Source: a virus. From it: a DNA stretch of 24,087 bases. Every line of letters starts with the position of its first letter. Positions within the stretch are counted from its first letter, which is position 1. This document shows positions 22,129 through 24,087 of this stretch, in pieces. The stretch is taken from positions 1 through 24,087 of IMG/VR virus record IMGVR_UViG_3300035162_003439, one strand, 5' to 3'. A program made the translations under genes and the position numbers. The notes under the pieces were generated by a model. That model did not search any database and was not told where the DNA came from. It was given only the letters and a program-made list of their open reading frames with translations.

Positions 22129-23784
22129 ATGTCTGATAATGTATACCTTGGCAATCCAAATCTAAAAAAAGCAAATACACCGATAGAATTCACACAGGAG
22201 CAAATCCTTGAATTTATGCGGTGTAAGGAAGATCCTGTTTATTTTGCAAACAACTATATTAAAATTGTTTCTCTTGATGAAGGATTAACTCAGTTTCATC
22301 CTTATGATTTTCAAGAGAAATTAATTAACAATTTCCATGAGAATAGATTTAATATATGTAAGATGCCACGACAGACTGGTAAGTCTACCACTGTTGTGTC
22401 ATATCTACTGCATTATGCTGTCTTCAATGACAGTGTTAATATTGGCATCCTGGCAAACAAGGCAGCTACAGCAAGAGAACTTTTAAATAGATTACAAACT
22501 GCATACGAAAACTTACCCAAGTGGATGCAACAGGGTGTGTTAGTATGGAACAGAGGTTCATTGGAGTTAGAAAATGGGTCTAAAATTCTTGCTGCTTCAA
22601 CTTCCGCAAGTGCTGTCCGAGGTATGTCATTCAATATACTCTTTTTGGATGAGTTTGCATTTGTTCCAAATCACGTTGCTGATTCGTTTTTTGCCTCTGT
22701 TTATCCTACTATTACTAGTGGTAAAAATACGAAAGTTATTATTGTCTCGACGCCACATGGAATGAATCACTTCTACCGCATGTGGCACGATGCGGAAAGA
22801 AGTAAAAACGAATATATTCCTACAGATGTTCATTGGTCTGAAGTTCCTGGTAGAGATGATGTTTGGAAAGAACAGACTATTGCTAACACATCAGAACAAC
22901 AATTTAAAGTTGAGTTTGAATGTGAGTTCTTAGGATCAGTAGATACATTAATTGCACCAAGTAAGTTAAGAACTTTAGTATATGATACTCCTATAAAACA
23001 AAGTGCAGGATTAGATGTATATGAATTGCCAAAAGAAAATCATGACTATGTTTGTACTGTTGACGTAGCAAGAGGCGTAGGTGAAGATTATTCTGCTTTT
23101 GTTGTAGTTGATATTACAGAGTTTCCTCATAAAATAGTTGCAAAGTATAGGAATAATGATATCAAACCAATGCTTTTCCCAAATATCATTTATGATGTTT
23201 GTAAAAATTACAATAGTGCTTTTATACTATGCGAGGTAAATGATATTGGAGATCAGGTTGCAAGTATCATACAGTATGACCTAGAATATCAAAACCTATT
23301 GATGTGTTCAATGAGAGGTAGAGCAGGTCAAATTGTTGGCCAAGGATTTTCTGGAAAGAAAACTCAACTTGGGGTCAAGATGAGTAAGACTGTTAAAAAA
23401 GTTGGATCACTCAATCTAAAGACAATGATTGAGAGTGATAAAGTTGTTTTTAATGATTATGAAATTATCTCAGAACTAACCACATTTATATCAAAACATA
23501 ATTCATTTGAGGCAGAAGAGGGATGCAATGATGACCTTGCTATGTGTTTGGTCATATATGCATGGTTAGTGGCACAAGATTACTTTAAAGAATTAACCGA
23601 TCAGGATGTTAGAAAAAGATTATATGAAGAGCAAAAAAATCAAATTGAACAAGACATGGCACCATTTGGATTTATGAGTGATGGTTTAGATGATAGTAGT
23701 TTTGTTGATGGTGATGGTGATAGATGGTTTAATGCGGCTACGGATGAGTATGGTGATAGATCTTATATGTGGGAGTATAGATAA
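22129..23784 (+). CDS. 17: terminase large subunit gp17 (ATPase and nuclease)
   Basis: 551 residues, against 610 in T4. It is the ATP-driven packaging motor docked on the portal, and also cuts the concatemer. The ATPase domain shows Walker A PRQTGKST (80-87), Walker B ILFLDE (170-175, catalytic Glu175) and the coupling motif STPHG (207-211). The RNase H-fold nuclease domain shows the three acidic residues in TVDVARGVGEDYSAF (Asp312), CEVNDIGDQ (Glu369) and GCNDDLAMC (Asp468 or Asp469). All key residues are present, so it should be active. It starts 7 bases after the preceding stop without a clear Shine-Dalgarno. The C-terminal tail after residue ~490 is acidic and Gly/Asp-rich (DDSSFVDGDGDRWF). 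The next gene follows its stop with no gap. Confidence 0.98.
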   Translation: MSDNVYLGNPNLKKANTPIEFTQEQILEFMRCKEDPVYFANNYIKIVSLDEGLTQFHPYDFQEKLINNFHENRFNICKMPRQTGKSTTVVSYLLHYAVFNDSVNIGILANKAATARELLNRLQTAYENLPKWMQQGVLVWNRGSLELENGSKILAASTSASAVRGMSFNILFLDEFAFVPNHVADSFFASVYPTITSGKNTKVIIVSTPHGMNHFYRMWHDAERSKNEYIPTDVHWSEVPGRDDVWKEQTIANTSEQQFKVEFECEFLGSVDTLIAPSKLRTLVYDTPIKQSAGLDVYELPKENHDYVCTVDVARGVGEDYSAFVVVDITEFPHKIVAKYRNNDIKPMLFPNIIYDVCKNYNSAFILCEVNDIGDQVASIIQYDLEYQNLLMCSMRGRAGQIVGQGFSGKKTQLGVKMSKTVKKVGSLNLKTMIESDKVVFNDYEIISELTTFISKHNSFEAEEGCNDDLAMCLVIYAWLVAQDYFKELTDQDVRKRLYEEQKNQIEQDMAPFGFMSDGLDDSSFVDGDGDRWFNAATDEYGDRSYMWEYR

Positions 23785-24054
23785 ATGAAACACGAAATCC
23801 CTGATATCATTAGAAAGAATTCTTTTGATTGCTTCAAGAGTTTGAATGCTGCTGAGAGAGCTATTGTTATGTATGGTGAGGATGAGTATCGTAAATCATT
23901 AGATCTTGAGAATGATGATGCTGAGTGTTGGAAGATACCTAGTGGAGAGTCAACCACCTTTGTTGGTTGGAATCCTATGTGTGTCCCAACAATGGATTAC
24001 ATCGTATGGAAACTAAAACGTCGTGAACAAATTGCGAAAGGAGAAATTTATTAA
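23785..24054 (+). CDS. 89-residue protein of unknown function
   Basis: The ATG follows the gp17 TAA directly, with GGGAG at 23771-23775 nine bases upstream. The protein is soluble and mixed in charge, with three Cys (FDCFKSL, AECWKIP, NPMCVPT) and a Lys/Arg-rich C-terminal helix (YIVWKLKRREQ). I do not recognise a family. Its stop overlaps the start of the next gene (TAATG). Its place between gp17 and a putative purM marks the change from virion genes to an accessory metabolic gene. Confidence 0.75.
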   Translation: MKHEIPDIIRKNSFDCFKSLNAAERAIVMYGEDEYRKSLDLENDDAECWKIPSGESTTFVGWNPMCVPTMDYIVWKLKRREQIAKGEIY

Positions 24055-24087
24055 TGGACTATAAAACTTCTGGTGTTGACATCATCA
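24054..24087 (+). CDS. purM: putative purM start (AIR synthetase), truncated by window edge
   Basis: Only 11 codons are visible: MDYKTSGVDII. This resembles the N-terminus of PurM (phosphoribosylaminoimidazole synthetase; E. coli has LSYKDAGVDIDAGN), and cyanophages are known to carry purM among their purine genes. The start is well supported by AAAGGAG at 24037-24043, 10 bases before the ATG, and by the TAATG overlap with the previous gene. The expected T4 gene here would be 18 (tail sheath), whose N-terminus I do not see. The evidence is short, so the product call is tentative, while a gene start here is likely. Confidence 0.6.
   Translation, partial: MDYKTSGVDII

Noticed and set aside
24054-24087. 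Start of gene 18 (tail sheath) by synteny
   Set aside because: The visible residues MDYKTSGVDII do not resemble a sheath N-terminus but do resemble PurM. Kept as tentative purM.

Overview
This window looks like part of the late structural and packaging region of a T4-like (Tevenvirinae-type) marine myovirus, most likely a cyanophage of Prochlorococcus or Synechococcus. The base composition is AT-rich and Arg codons are mostly AGA. Every gene is on the + strand, packed head to tail with very short or overlapping junctions. Landmark proteins follow T4 order: gp8, gp13, gp14, gp15, gp16, gp17. The cyanophage assignment rests on the giant glycine-rich structural proteins, on a DUF4815-type giant protein in place of gp9-gp12, and on what looks like the start of a purM gene at the right edge. 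A T4-like pelagiphage cannot be excluded.

Layout. Positions 1-4423 hold the 3' part of a very large virion protein in the position of T4 gene 7. Gene 8 (baseplate wedge) is at 4464-6014, followed by a 2525-residue DUF4815-type protein at 6021-13598. Three small overlapping genes (13598-14376) encode a short coiled coil, a 60-residue unknown and a beta-sandwich-like virion protein. The neck and tail-completion genes follow: gp13 (14402-15247), gp14 (15252-16703) and gp15 (16747-17748). The small terminase gp16 (17745-18167) overlaps gp15. Two large accessory genes then separate it from the large terminase: a coiled-coil fibre-like protein (18190-20370) and a mosaic protein with a DUF192 domain and several Cys-containing modules (20436-22121). 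The large terminase gp17 is at 22129-23784, then an 89-residue unknown, then a putative purM start running off the edge. No tRNA, CRISPR array, insertion sequence or minus-strand gene was seen, and no gene-free stretch exceeds about 65 bases.

How it works together. The products would build the baseplate and fibres (left), finish the neck and tail (centre), and package DNA (right). Transcription probably comes from T4-type late promoters. Copies of ATAAATA, plus one CTAAATA, sit 22-40 bases upstream of gp8, gp13, gp15, the fibre gene and the DUF192 gene, and three of them contain the stop codon of the preceding gene.

The most interesting structure is modular. At least three small repeat types recur across the big virion proteins and have also entered neck protein gp14 and tail terminator gp15. 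The DUF192/Cys-module protein between the terminase subunits, and a perfect 12-bp GUAA hairpin at the start of a small gene, are the other items that do not fit an ordinary T4 description.
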